Shown in pieces: positions 63,919 through 64,000 of a stretch of 64,000 nucleotides of DNA. The stretch is taken from assembly GCA_963752585.1 (NCBI GenBank), contig CAVVYV010000004.1, positions 620,001 to 684,000 on the forward strand. The letters run 5' to 3'. Position 1 is the stretch's first letter. Every line of letters begins with the position of its first letter. The position numbers were made by a program, and so were the translations under genes. The stretch is from CAVVYV01 sp963752585 (GTDB lineage Bacteria; Actinomycetota; Thermoleophilia; Solirubrobacterales; 70-9). The notes beneath the pieces are model-generated. The model was given only the letters and a program-made list of their open reading frames with translations. It was not told the DNA's origin and ran no database searches.

Positions 63919-64000
63919 TGCGCCTGAGAGGAGTCGAACCTCCACGACCCGTGAGGGTCACAAGGCCCTCAACCTTGCGCGTCTACCAGTTCCGCCACAG
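63919..64000 (-). tRNA. tRNA-Leu(GAG), 5' end cut by window edge
   Basis: Class II tRNA on the minus strand. Anticodon arm CAAGG-TTGAGGG-CCTTG with anticodon GAG, long variable arm with stem GACCC/GGGTC, T loop TTCGACT, 3' acceptor CAGGCGC and discriminator A (63919). The first few 5' acceptor bases lie beyond base 64000. Confidence 0.93.

Overview
The window is very GC-rich, gene-dense bacterial chromosome with many GTG/TTG starts and 1-4 bp stop/start overlaps. The proteins point to an actinobacterium: an actinobacterial-type ArsC with an N-terminal helical domain, 11-nt direct-repeat PHO boxes like those of Streptomyces, uvrC-rapZ near gap-pgk-tpiA, and TadE/TadG-like secretion genes. A System I cytochrome c maturation set (ccmE, ccmF, ccmH, a TlpA thioredoxin) and PHP-glycosyltransferase fusions suggest class Thermoleophilia (Solirubrobacterales or relatives). 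The class is inferred, not demonstrated. Layout: 1-10.8 kb is phosphate uptake (end of one pst operon with phoU, a Pho-boxed secreted two-domain protein, a second pstSCAB operon, then a lipoprotein and three zinc-ribbon proteins). 10.8-17.2 kb is an arsenic island: arsJ, an arsenate-detoxifying GAPDH and arsC run leftward; arsR, arsM, an R2-like di-metal protein and a SnoaL-like protein run rightward from a shared operator. 17.3-28.3 kb is polyphosphate and phosphate-starvation biology (ppx, CHAD, GH31 glucosidase, Pho-boxed PHP-glycosyltransferase, ppk, DUF47 PhoU-like protein, alarmone-hydrolase-like HD protein). 28.3-31.5 kb holds TadE/TadG-like genes ending in a peptidoglycan hydrolase fusion. 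31.5-44.5 kb holds housekeeping genes: MaoC hydratase, cupredoxin, enoyl-CoA hydratase, uvrC, rapZ, an ABC exporter, gap-pgk-tpiA-gpmI and tgt. 44.5-50.9 kb holds a Ser/Thr kinase, a lipoprotein, a metallophosphoesterase, a Pho-boxed Tat-exported phosphoesterase (many frameshifts), an M48 protease, rlmH and an acyltransferase. 50.9-64 kb holds argS, ccm genes, tRNA-Gly(TCC), secG, a substrate-binding lipoprotein, DUF4393 and DUF445 proteins, an FAD oxidoreductase, an alpha/beta hydrolase and part of tRNA-Leu(GAG). Three signals cut across the genes. (1) A short palindromic mini-element occurs at least seven times: 5' end CGGGT, a hairpin whose two arms change together between copies, 3' end CCCTCGC. 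Three copies lie in frame inside genes, one supplies the C-terminus and stop of a gene, and one is nested inside another with a possible 4-bp target duplication. (2) Four 11-nt direct-repeat PHO boxes mark phosphate-starvation promoters. (3) About 25-30 single-base indels break otherwise well-conserved and often essential genes, most easily explained by uncorrected sequencing errors; coordinates below span the repaired genes.
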